From positions 1-33,053 of the forward strand of contig JAEZGJ010000069.1 in NCBI GenBank assembly GCA_023416965.1: a DNA stretch of 33,053 bases, given 5' to 3'. This document shows positions 16,801 to 24,745 of the stretch, piece after piece; positions within the stretch are counted from its first letter, which is position 1; each line of letters starts with the position of its first letter. The stretch comes from Pseudomonadota bacterium (lineage in GTDB: Bacteria; Pseudomonadota; Alphaproteobacteria; Rhizobiales; Phreatobacteraceae). Both the position numbers and the translations under genes were made by a program. The notes under the pieces were generated by a model that was given only the letters and a program-made list of their open reading frames with translations, did no database searches and was not told the DNA's origin.

Positions 16801-17398
16801 CCTCGGGAAGCTGGGTGCGGAAGCGCCCGGCGGCGAGAGCGATCTGGCCGTCCTCGCCGACCTTCAGTGCCACCGAGGCGCCTACGAGGTCGATGCGCCG
16901 AATGGAGGGGCGACCCAGGATCGGCAGCGAATCGAGGCCGAGCGCCACCCGCGGCATGGAGGCGACGCGACGGCCGTCGCTATCGTGAATGACGACGTCG
17001 CGTGCCTCGACCTCGACCTTGCCGCTGCCGTCGCGGACCATGACGGCGGCGCCGATGGTCACCGTGCGGCCGTCGCCCAGCTGGTCCGAGAGAGAGCGCG
17101 CGATCCATGGCGTGACCATGTCGAGGCCCATGCCGCCGCGCTGGATCTGCCAGGCGAGGAAGAGGACCGGGAAGACCACCAGCAGCACGAGCCCGGCCAG
17201 GGCACCGGTGCAGACGCGCCGGCGGGTCGACCAGCAGGAGGGCGAGCCGCCGACAAGGGCGGTCAGAAAGGCGGGGACCCGGCGGTTGGCCCACCAGCCG
17301 GCGAACGCCCGGGCCGGCGCGCGATGCCAGCCGCGGGCGCGGCCTTCCATCGTCGTCCGGTCGCAGGGAGCCCTGCCCTGGTCGGGGCGCCAATCCAT
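13820..17398 (-). CDS. AsmA/YhdP-like protein with DUF3971 and AsmA C-terminal regions
   Basis: This is a protein of about 1,192 residues. After a basic, Trp/Arg-rich cytoplasmic N-terminus there is one membrane segment (about 64-84, LAGLVLLVVFPVLFLAWQIQ), then a very long periplasmic region of beta-rich repeats. The C-terminal region VFGITYQIAGAVSAPRLTIN then NPLSAVTPGFLRKMFEF is typical of the AsmA-like C-terminal domain. Related E. coli proteins (YhdP, TamB, YdbH) are thought to carry phospholipids to the outer membrane. A run of five glutamines lies near residue 1,090. The ATG at 17398 has GGGAG at good spacing; an in-frame ATG at 17410 is the alternative. Role here is by analogy. Confidence 0.9.
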   Translation of the reverse strand: MDWRPDQGRAPCDRTTMEGRARGWHRAPARAFAGWWANRRVPAFLTALVGGSPSCWSTRRRVCTGALAGLVLLVVFPVLFLAWQIQRGGMGLDMVTPWIARSLSDQLGDGRTVTIGAAVMVRDGSGKVEVEARDVVIHDSDGRRVASMPRVALGLDSLPILGRPSIRRIDLVGASVALKVGEDGQIALAAGRFRTQLPEDAGTAAPGASAPAAEASSTLPEPEMSPFRRLGIWLDLIEKSGLDGHRLAGFGLRNGTVIVDDVRSGKRFVFAGIDLDLTVPTSGGLSVELDASGSGARWTSTATVTPRDGSGRRQIDLSMRDMAPRDLSLALQGPQVVFADTPISGTLRATVGEDGDPVAFTGRVTMGAGKVGDVNDEAMRIAIDSVAADVHWQTRAPGLIVDKVEVVAGHNRASLNGIVTPPARHGEPFVVELQTLQAVTSVLNPHEPPVPINVRGARFTFDPLSRSLTVDGLTVDQGADPLARLTGKVVFAEGSPAIQLDVAAAKMPLATALALWPRASNPHARDWVADNMSGGTTEDTSIRVAVPAGLLATKHWVLEKNALSVRSKLRGTSLRVMPGLSPLKEADIDVDVDGQMASLVVQRGRIEPAPGQNLALTQGTFEIVDHRVQPPQSVTKFRLQGTASAAFALLGEEAFKGAATGPTLPTGKVEGMVTAQVTVNVPLTEAFQPNLIDYAVDADFTGFSADNAFGEMRVERAAFKVMTTPRSLTMRGQGVLGGAQANFDYRKPRPDAKPEIRLTATLDDRGRARLGINIGTRIVGPTPVKVMTVGEDSGRYNVEVDLGPATLSDLLPGWSKPRGQAAKARFVAVEGEGGWKLEDLIVESRGLLVRGSVTFDDKGGLVSGVLPAYNLSDGDRMNIRIERAGTGHRVVGRGEMIDARHIIKSLSEPPRPGPATAGAAPTELDIDFKANAVVGGNGEVIRQFDMRMVRHGQAIRSLTATGRVGRDAPFAVEQRGQGNAQRLAVSAGDAGALLRFLDIYRSLQGGTLALIMTPPLPNGNIRDGSVEITDFRIRGDQAISGMVAAAGSAPNAPRQQQQQNDAFAFSRLRANFARSASKVTVSDGLLWGAAIGATVEGEFDPGRDRLLLRGTYVPAYALNNIFARIPVLGFFLGGAPDEGVFGITYQIAGAVSAPRLTINPLSAVTPGFLRKMFEFRGAAPAPPPMPGDAAQR

Positions 17399-17524
17399 TC
17401 CGTCTCCCATCCCTCGGCCCGGAATTGCCGCGCTGGCCGCGCGACCGTCAATGTGACCCGGTCCGGCTTAACCGAATGTTAGGCACGGTTCCACGGCTCA
17501 GATCGCGCGCCGGGACCTGTCACC

Positions 17525-17553
17525 GATTTTCGCGGCCGGGGCGAGCGAAAATC
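17525..17553. promoter_or_regulatory. Perfect inverted repeat upstream of bcp
   Basis: GATTTTCGC (17525-17533) and GCGAAAATC (17545-17553) are exact reverse complements separated by 11 bases, in the gap between the AsmA-like gene and bcp. The A/T-rich arms stand out from the GC-rich surroundings. It may be a regulator-binding site or an RNA hairpin. I do not recognise the motif. Confidence 0.45.
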
Positions 17554-17618
17554 CGTTGATCTCGCGCAAGCGTATGGGTCATCGATCTCGCAGGAAAAAC
17601 CGACGAAAGGATGGCGTC

Positions 17619-18083
17619 ATGGGGCTGAAGGTGGGGGATGAGGCACCGGCGGTGGCGATCGCGGGCGGCGGCGGCGAAGCCATCGACCTCGCCGCGCTGA
17701 GGGGACGCAAGGTGGTGCTCTATTTCTACCCGAAGGCGGACACGCCCGGCTGCACCCAGGAGGCGAAGGACTTCACCGAGTTGAAGGCGCGGTTCGAGGC
17801 CGCCGACACAACCGTCATCGGCGTCTCGCGCGATCCGGCCAAGGCGCTGGACCGGTTCCAGGCCAAGCACGGCCTCGGCGTCGCCCTCGGCTCGGACGAG
17901 GACGGCAAGGTGGTCGAAGCCTATGGCGTGTGGGTCGAGAAGAGCATGTACGGCAAGGCCTATATGGGCATCGAGCGCGCCACCTTCCTCATCGACCGCT
18001 CCGGCCGTATCGCCCGCATCTGGCCGAAGGTCAAGGTGAAGGGTCATGCCGCCGAGGTGCTCGCGGCGGCGGAGGCGCTCTGA
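17619..18083 (+). CDS. bcp: Bcp/PrxQ-type thiol peroxidase, single cysteine
   Basis: This 154-residue peroxiredoxin reduces peroxides using the peroxidatic cysteine C45 in FYPKADTPGCT (P38, T42 and C45 of the PxxxTxxC motif). It has no other cysteine: the position of the usual resolving Cys50 is lysine. It should therefore act as a one-cysteine enzyme needing an external thiol. The ATG at 17619 is preceded by GAAAGGA at 7 bases; an earlier in-frame TTG at 17556 lacks similarity to the family. The neighbouring M23 gene follows on the same strand after 104 bases. Confidence 0.94.
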   Translation: MGLKVGDEAPAVAIAGGGGEAIDLAALRGRKVVLYFYPKADTPGCTQEAKDFTELKARFEAADTTVIGVSRDPAKALDRFQAKHGLGVALGSDEDGKVVEAYGVWVEKSMYGKAYMGIERATFLIDRSGRIARIWPKVKVKGHAAEVLAAAEAL

Positions 18084-18187
18084 CGCGGGCGCGCCGCCTC
18101 CCCTGGCGGCAGGCGTCGGCGCGGGCACGGTTCGTTAACCTTAATCGGCAGTAATGGGGCGTCACGTTCGCGTATGGATGGACGCCG

Positions 18188-19534
18188 ATGCCGCAGCCCA
18201 GCCAGCGATACAATCGCGCGCAGCTCGCCCAGGAAGCCAATCTGCGGGCCCAGGTTCCCACCGGGGCCCTCACCTTCGCCTGGCGCGGTCGCGGCGGCAC
18301 GCGCACCCTGTCGCTGTCCTACGCGCTCACCGGAACGGTGGTGGCGGCCGCCCTCGGCCTGTCACTCTGGGGCGTCGCGGTCACCAGCTATCTCGCCTTC
18401 AAGGACGACATCATCGGCGGCGTGATGAGCCGCCAGGCCAGTCTCCAGCACGCCTACGAGGACCGTATCCGCGAGTTGCGCGCGCAGCTGGACCGGATGA
18501 CCAGCCGGCAGATGGTTGACCAGACCGAACTCGAGCGGCGGGTCGACCAGGTGGCCCGACGCCAGGCCCTGCTGGAGACGCGGCAGGCCATCGTCACCTC
18601 GTTGAAGGAATCGGCCGGCGACGTCCAGCTGCCGGTGCGCCCGGGAGCTGGCAACCGCAACGCGGCGGCTCCGGCGCCGCGGCCGGCCGTCGCCGGCGAC
18701 ACCGTGCGCCTCACCCCGCCCGCCGGCCAGCATTCCCGGCTGGAATCCCGCGTGGTGGTGGCAGCGGCGCCCGCGGATGCCCCCTTCGCCCTCGCTTCGG
18801 CGCCGACCCGGCTCGATGTGGTCGCCGGCGTCGAACGCTCTCTCGACCGCGTCGAGCAGAACCAGCAGAGCCTGCTGCAGGGCCTCGAGACCCGCGCCGA
18901 GCGGCGGGCCAGGCGCATTCGCGCCATGCTCGCCGAACTCGGCCTTGCCGAAGTCCGCCTCGCGCCCACCGCCCGCGGCGGCTCCACTGCCGGCACGGGC
19001 GGCCCGCTCATCCCCCTCCCCGCACCGACACCGGACGCCTCGCCTTTCGAGAAGCAGATCTTCCGGCTGCAGACGGTCATCCGCAACCACGAGCGGCTGA
19101 ACCGGCTGGTGGCCAGCATCCCGATCGCCCGCCCCCATGCCGGCGAGCTCGAACTCTCCTCCGGCTTCGGCGCGCGTCTCGACCCCTTCCTGCGAACCTG
19201 GGCCATGCATTCGGGCATCGACTTCCGCGGCGCCACCGGCGAGCCGGTCTTCGCTGCCGCGAGCGGCCGGGTGGTCCATGCGGCATCGCTCGGCGGCTAC
19301 GGCCTCCTCGTCGAGATCGACCACGGCAACGGCATCGCCACCCGCTACGCCCATCTCTCCCGCATCGAGGTCAAGGAGGGCGACCTGGTGGGCGTCGGCC
19401 AGCGGGTCGGGCGCATCGGGTCCACCGGCCGCTCGACCGGGCCGCACCTGCATTACGAAACCCGCATCAACGGCGAAGCCGTCGATCCCATGCGCTTCGT
19501 GCGCGCCGGCGTGAGGTTCGCCTCCGCCGATTGA
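18188..19534 (+). CDS. Membrane-anchored M23 family metallopeptidase with coiled coils
   Basis: This is a 448-residue protein. Residues 45-70 form one membrane anchor, 80-140 and about 205-250 are likely coiled coil, and 320-440 is a LytM/M23 domain. Zinc and catalytic ligands are visible: H341 and D345 (HSGID), H389 (YAHLS), and H420 and H422 (HLHYE). The intact set suggests an active endopeptidase cutting peptidoglycan crosslinks, in contrast to the catalytically dead NlpD/EnvC type. Rhizobial M23 proteins of this layout act in cell division or polar growth; that role is inferred. GTTAACCTTAAT lies at 18134-18145 upstream. Confidence 0.93.
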   Translation: MPQPSQRYNRAQLAQEANLRAQVPTGALTFAWRGRGGTRTLSLSYALTGTVVAAALGLSLWGVAVTSYLAFKDDIIGGVMSRQASLQHAYEDRIRELRAQLDRMTSRQMVDQTELERRVDQVARRQALLETRQAIVTSLKESAGDVQLPVRPGAGNRNAAAPAPRPAVAGDTVRLTPPAGQHSRLESRVVVAAAPADAPFALASAPTRLDVVAGVERSLDRVEQNQQSLLQGLETRAERRARRIRAMLAELGLAEVRLAPTARGGSTAGTGGPLIPLPAPTPDASPFEKQIFRLQTVIRNHERLNRLVASIPIARPHAGELELSSGFGARLDPFLRTWAMHSGIDFRGATGEPVFAAASGRVVHAASLGGYGLLVEIDHGNGIATRYAHLSRIEVKEGDLVGVGQRVGRIGSTGRSTGPHLHYETRINGEAVDPMRFVRAGVRFASAD

Positions 19535-19535
19535 G

Positions 19536-19555
19536 GGCCGCGGCCGCCCGCGGCC
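19536..19555 (+). terminator. GC-rich hairpin after the M23 peptidase gene
   Basis: GGCCGCG (19536-19542) and CGCGGCC (19549-19555) form a perfect 7-base stem with a 6-base loop, directly after the TGA. The following bases are GTTCCCCC, with no T run, so termination would be weak. It might otherwise protect the mRNA end. Confidence 0.35.
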
Positions 19556-19622
19556 GTTCCCCCGACGTGCATGCCACCTGGCACTTACCCCGCTTCCGGC
19601 GGGACAACACGGGAGAAGATCC

Positions 19623-21578
19623 GTGACGGATCTGTTTCTGGCCCATCGGCGCTCCGACCGGAGCCGCGTCGAGGTCGTCCGGCAGGCGCTGGCCGATCTC
19701 GGCCTGACCATTCACCCCGACATCGAGCCCAGGGGGCGCGGAGCCGCCAAGGCGTTGCGCGAGGCGGCGGCCGGCGCGCGTGTGCTCGTGGCCCTCTGGC
19801 CGGCGGAGATCCTCGACCCCACCGAGAACCATGCCGGACTCTATACGCTGGCACGCGGCGCCCACGAGAGCGGCCGTCTCGTGGCGGCAAGGCTCAACCC
19901 GCTGGCGACGGACAAGCTCGAGCCGCCCTTCGATTCGCTTGCGGCGCCGGACCTGTCGACCTGGCTCGGCGATGACGCGCATCCGGCGGGCGACGGAGCC
20001 TGGCAGACCCTGCTCGGCGCGCTCGGCGAGAAGCTGGGGCGACCGGGCCTCGCCGATCTCGCCAGGGCCGTCGCCCCCGACCGCGGCGCCGCCCGCGAAC
20101 CGGCGCACGTCGCCTTCGCCCGCCGCCACCCCGAGGATCCCGCCGCTGCGGCGATCTGGGCCCGGTTCGAGACCGGCGAGAAGGAGCGCTTCGCCGTGGA
20201 GTTCCGCAAGGTCCATGGCGTGCTGCAGGAGCGCAGCACCGCTGCGCAGGACCGGCTGAAGGCCATGCTGGAGGCGTTCACCGCCTATCTCAAGGCCGCG
20301 CGGACCGATGCGGCCGCGACTCCACCAGACCCGCGGGAGGCCCTCGCCGACGGCGCGAGCGCGCTGCGCGAGAGCGTCGCGCGCCTCTCCTCCGAGAACG
20401 ACCGGCTGCGCACCGCCCTCGACCGGGCTGTGGCCTCGCCGCCACCGGCGCCCGCCAACGGCAATCTGCCCGTCAAGTGGATCGGCATTTCCGCCGCCGC
20501 CTTCCTCGTCGGCAGCTTGGCGGCGGCCGGTGTGACAGAATTCGCAGGTCCCCTGCGCGGCGATGCCCATCCGCGCATCGCCGCCCTCTCCAAGGCCGCC
20601 GGCGAAAAGGCTCAGGTGGCCGCCAGCGCTTCCGCCGAACTCGCGCGCCTGCGCGAACAGGCCCGGACCGCCGCCCGCCGGGCCGAGACGGCCGAGGCCA
20701 ATCTGCGCCTCGCCCGTACACAGCTCGCCCACAGCCAGACCGAACTCATCCAGCGGCAGAACCAGACGGCGGAGGCGACCGGCCAGGCCCGGCGCAGCCA
20801 GACCGACTTGCAGGCGGCCCAAAGCGCCGTCGCCGCCGCCGAGAAAAAGGCGCAGGAGGCGGCGGCACGGGTCGCCAGCCTCGAAGGCGAGCTCCAGACG
20901 CTGCGCCAGGCCGCCGCGGCCGCGGCCGACAATGCCGTCACCACAGGCTCCGTACGCGCCCGGCCGGCCGAAGAGCCCACCGCCCCGGCCGCCCCGGCGG
21001 AGCCGCAGGCGGCGCCGGTTCCGCAGCCGCGGCCCGAGGGCGACGTGACCGGCTCCGTGCCGCCCGCGGGCCCTCCGGCAGTCGAGGGACCCTATCGCCA
21101 TCGTCGCGACCGCTGGTCCTTCGCCATTCCCCCGGGCTTCCGGCTCGACAGCGACAACGACCTGCCAGGACCGGTCAATTCCGTGCTGGTGCACGAGCAG
21201 AACCGCGACGCCGTCGTGGTGGTGAGCGCAAACAGCGCCCGCGGTTCCTGCACGGCCCAGTCCTGGTACTGGGACAACCTCGTCGAGGGCCCCCGCCCAC
21301 GACGTGGCGAGATCAGCCACGATGCGGACCTGCCGCAGGGGCAGGCCGGGTTCCGCGGCTTCACCGTGCGCGGGCGCGGCGTGCTGCAGGGCGACCGCTT
21401 CCGGACCGACCTCGACTATTACGATCTCGTCGCCCAGAAGCGGAACGAGCCCGGCGTGGTCTATCTCGTCCAGGCGCGCTTTCCCCGGTCCATGGCCTCC
21501 GAGATGATCCGCTCGGTCAACGCCATGTGGCGCGATTTCGAAGTGACCGGGCAACGCGCCTATCCGACGCGGTGCTGA
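19623..21578 (+). CDS. TIR-like domain, membrane and coiled-coil protein with an unassigned C-terminal domain
   Basis: This is a 651-residue protein with an uncommon layout. Residues 1-120 resemble a bacterial TIR domain (LFLAHRRSDRSRVEVVRQAL, ARVLVALWP, and a C-terminal FDSLAAPDLSTWLGD). By hand alignment the WxxxE segment carrying the NADase glutamate reads GLYTL at about 72-76, so NADase activity is doubtful. Residues 286-305 are one membrane helix, 312-432 an Ala/Gln/Arg-rich coiled coil, 440-490 a Pro/Ala linker, and 491-640 a folded domain (RWSFAIPPGFRLDS; YDLVAQKRNEPGVVYLVQARF) that may have a PsbP/Mog1-like fold. The TIR part should be cytoplasmic and the rest periplasmic. Function is unknown. 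Confidence 0.88.
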   Translation: MTDLFLAHRRSDRSRVEVVRQALADLGLTIHPDIEPRGRGAAKALREAAAGARVLVALWPAEILDPTENHAGLYTLARGAHESGRLVAARLNPLATDKLEPPFDSLAAPDLSTWLGDDAHPAGDGAWQTLLGALGEKLGRPGLADLARAVAPDRGAAREPAHVAFARRHPEDPAAAAIWARFETGEKERFAVEFRKVHGVLQERSTAAQDRLKAMLEAFTAYLKAARTDAAATPPDPREALADGASALRESVARLSSENDRLRTALDRAVASPPPAPANGNLPVKWIGISAAAFLVGSLAAAGVTEFAGPLRGDAHPRIAALSKAAGEKAQVAASASAELARLREQARTAARRAETAEANLRLARTQLAHSQTELIQRQNQTAEATGQARRSQTDLQAAQSAVAAAEKKAQEAAARVASLEGELQTLRQAAAAAADNAVTTGSVRARPAEEPTAPAAPAEPQAAPVPQPRPEGDVTGSVPPAGPPAVEGPYRHRRDRWSFAIPPGFRLDSDNDLPGPVNSVLVHEQNRDAVVVVSANSARGSCTAQSWYWDNLVEGPRPRRGEISHDADLPQGQAGFRGFTVRGRGVLQGDRFRTDLDYYDLVAQKRNEPGVVYLVQARFPRSMASEMIRSVNAMWRDFEVTGQRAYPTRC

Positions 21579-21605
21579 CGCCTCTCCACGCCGCCTGAAA
21601 GGAGA

Positions 21606-21627
21606 AGGCCGCCCGGCGGGGCGGCCT
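21606..21627. terminator. Bidirectional terminator between convergent genes
   Basis: AGGCCGCCC (21606-21614) and GGGCGGCCT (21619-21627) form a 9-base stem with a GGCG tetraloop in the 78-base gap between the TIR-like gene and prfB, which converge. T-containing bases follow on each side (TGTTCC on plus, TCTCCTTTC on minus). The placement supports a shared terminator. Confidence 0.6.
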
Positions 21628-21656
21628 GTTCCCTGGTCGGACGAAGCGGGCGCGCC

Positions 21657-22788
21657 TCACTCCACGTCGTCGGTGTCGCCCGCCTTGGTACCGTAGGCGC
21701 GCATGGCCAGCGTCGCCTCCATGAATCCGTCGAGATCGCCGTCGAGCACGTCCGACGGCACGCCGGAGGTCTTTCCCGTGCGCAGGTCCTTCACGAGCTG
21801 GTAGGGCTGGAGCACGTAGGAGCGGATCTGGTGCCCCCAGCCGATGTCCGTCTTGGCGGCGAAGTCGGCGGCGGCCGCCTCCTCGCGGATCTTCAGCTCG
21901 CGCTCGTAGAGCTTGGCGCGCAGCATCTGCCAGGCGACGGCCCGGTTCGCATGCTGGGAGCGCGAGCCCTGGCTGACCACCATGACGCCCGTCGGATTGT
22001 GGACGAGACGGACGGCCGATTCGGTCTTGTTCACGTGCTGGCCGCCGGCGCCGCCCGAGCGCATCGTGTCGATGCGCACGTCGCTCTCGTTGATCTGGAT
22101 GTCGATCTTGTCGTCGATCACCGGATAGACCGTCGCCGAGGCGAAGGAAGTGTGGCGACGGGCGTTGGAATCGAAGGGCGAGATGCGCACCAGGCGGTGC
22201 ACGCCGGCTTCCGTCTTCAGCCAGCCATAGGCGTTGTGGCCCTTGATGAGCAGGGTCGCCGACTTGATACCGGCCTCCTCGCCCTCGCTCTCCTCGACCA
22301 CCTCGACCTTGAAGCCCCGGCGCTCGGCCCAGCGCGTGTACATGCGCATGAGCATGAGGGCCCAGTCCTGGCTCTCGGTGCCGCCGGCACCCGCATGGAC
22401 CTCGAGATAGGTGTCGTTGGCGTCGGCCTCGCCGGAGAGCAGCGCCTCGAGCTGCAGGCGCTCGGCGCGCTGGCGCGTCTCGACCAGGGCCTTGGCGGCC
22501 TCGTCGAGTGTGGCGGCATCGTCCTCGGCCTCTGCGAGTTCGGCGAGCTCGAGATTGTCGGCCAGGTCACGGTTGATGGTGGTGAGGGCGGTCATGCGGG
22601 CATCGAGCGCATTGCGCTCCTGCATGACCTTCTGCGCCTTGTCCGGATCGTTCCAGAGATCGTTGGATTCGGCGAGGGCGTTCAGTTCGGCGAGGCGCTT
22701 GACCGAGACATCCCAGTCAAAGATGCCTCCTCAGGAGCCCGACAGACTCCTTGATGGCCTCGGCGGTGGCGACGATGTCGGCACGCAT
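21657..22788 (-). CDS. prfB: Peptide chain release factor 2, programmed +1 frameshift
   Basis: RF2 ends translation at UAA and UGA. The gene is in two frames: 22788-22720 encodes 23 residues from ATG, then an in-frame TGA at 22719-22717; decoding shifts +1 past base 22719 and continues from GAC at 22718 to the stop at 21657, giving 376 residues. The site reads AGGAGG, CAT, CTT, TGA, C, matching the known RF2 frameshift site with its internal Shine-Dalgarno-like element. The SPF stop-codon-reading motif (about 203-205) and the GGQ motif (about 248-250) are intact. RF2 thus senses its own level. This is not a broken gene. Confidence 0.97.
22717..22731 (-). promoter_or_regulatory. prfB recoding site
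   Basis: On the minus strand AGGAGG (22731-22726) is followed by a 3-base spacer CAT, the slippery CTT (22722-22720) and the in-frame stop TGA (22719-22717) with C after it. The short spacing pulls the ribosome forward, and the TGA-C context slows termination when RF2 is scarce. This makes the gene autoregulatory. Confidence 0.95.
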
Positions 22789-22813
22789 GGGGCACTTCCC
22801 TTCGGGGTGGATG

Positions 22814-22846
22814 AAAAGAGGGCGCACCCTAGTCACGTGCGCCCTC
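22814..22846 (-). terminator. Rho-independent terminator of the chemoreceptor gene
   Basis: GAGGGCGCAC (22818-22827) and GTGCGCCCTC (22837-22846) form a perfect 10-base stem with a 9-base loop. Read on the minus strand it is followed by TTTT (22817-22814). It lies 45 bases after the chemoreceptor stop and 26 bases before the prfB start, so it insulates prfB from read-through. Confidence 0.8.
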
Positions 22847-22890
22847 CTGTCAATGCGGTGCTCTCGCCGCGGCCCGTGCGGCGGGAGAGA

Positions 22891-24639
22891 TCAGGCGCGG
22901 CGGCGCTCGGGGCCGCCATAGCCGGCCTCGCGCAGCTTCCGGCGGTCGAGCGGGCCGCTGCGCAGCGCGATGATGAACTGCTTCACCTCGTCCGACAGGC
23001 GGCGGGCCTGGCCGGCCAGTTCCTGCGAGCGGGCGCTCACGGAAGCGGCGGTCTCGGACGTCCGGGCAATGACGCCGATCACCGCCTCGACGCTGCCGGT
23101 GAGCGTGCCGGTGCCGGTGGCGGCGCGCTGGGCGCTGTGGGAGATCTCCTGCGTCGCCTGCGACTGGGCGTCCACCGAGGCCACGACCATGCGGGTGATG
23201 GCTTCCACCTCCGACATTGTCTCGGCGATGGAGCCGATGGTGGAAGCGGCGCGCTGGGTGGAGTCCTGGATGCCGGTGACCTGCTGGGCGATCTCGGCGG
23301 TGGCCTTGGCCGTCTGGCCGGCGAGCTGCTTGACCTCCTGGGCCACGACGGCGAAGCCGCGGCCCGCCTCCCCCGCCCGTGCCGCCTCGATGGTGGCGTT
23401 GAGGGCGAGAAGGTTGGTCTGGGCGGCGATGGCCTCGATGAGGCCGACCACGTCGCCGATCCTCCGGCCCGCCTCGGCGAGGCTGCCGATCTGGCGGACG
23501 GATTCAGCCGTCACCTCGCGGGCACGGCCGACCACGTCCGTGGCGCTGCCGACCTTGGTGGAGATATCGGCGATGGAGGTGGCGAGTTCCTCCGAGGCGG
23601 CGGCGACGTTCTGGATGCTCTGCGAGGTGTTGACGGAGGCGTCCTGGGCCTCGCCGGAGCGGCCGGCAGCTTCCTCGGCCATGGCGGTGAGGTGGGTGGA
23701 GGCGCCGTCCAGGCTGATGACCGTATCGCTGGTGGTGGTCAGCACGCTCTCGACCGACGACTTGAAGGCGTCGAGCATGTCGCTGAGCTTGGCCGTATAG
23801 GCGAGCTTGGCCTCTTCCTCGCGGACCGCCTGCTCCTCGAGGCGGGCGCGCTCGACGGCATTGACCTTGAAGACCTCGACGGCGCGCGCCATGGCGCCGA
23901 TCTCGTCGCGGCGGGCGAGGCCGGGCACCTCGACCGAGAGGTCGCCCTCGGCCAGGGCGTTCATGGTGGTGGTCATCTGCCGCACGGCGGAGGACAGCTG
24001 ACGGGCGACCCGCCAGAAGACGAAGCCGGCGAGCGCGGCGATGACGAAGACACCGATCAGGTCGGCGCGGGCGGCGCGCCAGAAGGCCGCGTCGAGGTCG
24101 TCGATATAGACGCCGGTACCGATGACCCAGCCCCAGGGGGCGAAGCCGGCGACGTGGGAGAGCTTCGGCTGCGGCTTCTCGGCGCCGGGCTTCGGCCACA
24201 TATAGGCGACGATGCCGCCGCCCTCCCGGCCGATCCGGGCGAATTCCAGGAAGATGCGCTTGGCGGTCGGATCCTCGAAGGCAGAAAGGTCCTGGCCGTT
24301 GAGCCGCGCATTGGTCGGATGCATGATCATCCGTGCAGCGGTGTCGTTGATCCAGAAATAGTCCCCCTGGCCGTAGCGCAGTTCCCCGATGCGCCGGGCG
24401 GCGTCGGATCGGGCAACCGTGTCGGTCTTCTCGCCGCGGCCGGCGGCGGCCTGTTCCTCGCGGGCGATGGAGAGCGCCGTCTCGACGAGATGGCGAAGCT
24501 CGGTCTCCTTCTGCGCGACGAGCCCGCTGCGCAGCGCGTGGAGATTGTAGGCTGCGACGGCGATGATAGAGACGACGAAAAGGGCCAGCAGCAGATAGAG
24601 CCTGGCGGCCAGGCTATTACCCGGCAGGAAGCGCGGCAT
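22891..24639 (-). CDS. Methyl-accepting chemotaxis protein with single Cache sensor domain
   Basis: This 582-residue chemoreceptor has a first membrane segment at about 12-33, a periplasmic sensor at about 35-188 of the single-Cache type (GDYFWINDTAARMIMHP; PWGWVIGTGVYIDD), a second segment at about 192-211, HAMP at 209-262 and a signalling helical hairpin with the conserved tip around EAIAAQTNLLALNATIEAAR. Related Cache domains bind small carboxylates or other metabolites. No CheR-tethering pentapeptide is seen at the C-terminus, which ends GGPERRRA. The gene is monocistronic with its own terminator. The ligand is unknown. Confidence 0.94.
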   Translation of the reverse strand: MPRFLPGNSLAARLYLLLALFVVSIIAVAAYNLHALRSGLVAQKETELRHLVETALSIAREEQAAAGRGEKTDTVARSDAARRIGELRYGQGDYFWINDTAARMIMHPTNARLNGQDLSAFEDPTAKRIFLEFARIGREGGGIVAYMWPKPGAEKPQPKLSHVAGFAPWGWVIGTGVYIDDLDAAFWRAARADLIGVFVIAALAGFVFWRVARQLSSAVRQMTTTMNALAEGDLSVEVPGLARRDEIGAMARAVEVFKVNAVERARLEEQAVREEEAKLAYTAKLSDMLDAFKSSVESVLTTTSDTVISLDGASTHLTAMAEEAAGRSGEAQDASVNTSQSIQNVAAASEELATSIADISTKVGSATDVVGRAREVTAESVRQIGSLAEAGRRIGDVVGLIEAIAAQTNLLALNATIEAARAGEAGRGFAVVAQEVKQLAGQTAKATAEIAQQVTGIQDSTQRAASTIGSIAETMSEVEAITRMVVASVDAQSQATQEISHSAQRAATGTGTLTGSVEAVIGVIARTSETAASVSARSQELAGQARRLSDEVKQFIIALRSGPLDRRKLREAGYGGPERRRA

Positions 24640-24745
24640 GTCGGAAGCTCCGGGAGAGAGGCCGCTCCCCAGCGGCCCGCGGGAACTGTCGGAGACCCGC
24701 GCTTAACGCTGCGTTACCTCCGCTCAGAAAATGAGCAGATGGCAG

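Noticed and set aside
18134..18145. Possible CtrA site GTTAACCTTAAT before the M23 gene.
   Set aside because: Only one half-site matches; the spacing to the second TTAA is 3 bases, not the 7 expected.
22626..22788. prfB as a frameshifted pseudogene.
   Set aside because: The break coincides exactly with the known RF2 recoding signal, and all catalytic motifs are intact.
24722..24736. Hairpin GCTCA/TGAGC between arginase and the chemoreceptor gene.
   Set aside because: The stem is only 5 bases and is not followed by a T run in the relevant direction.
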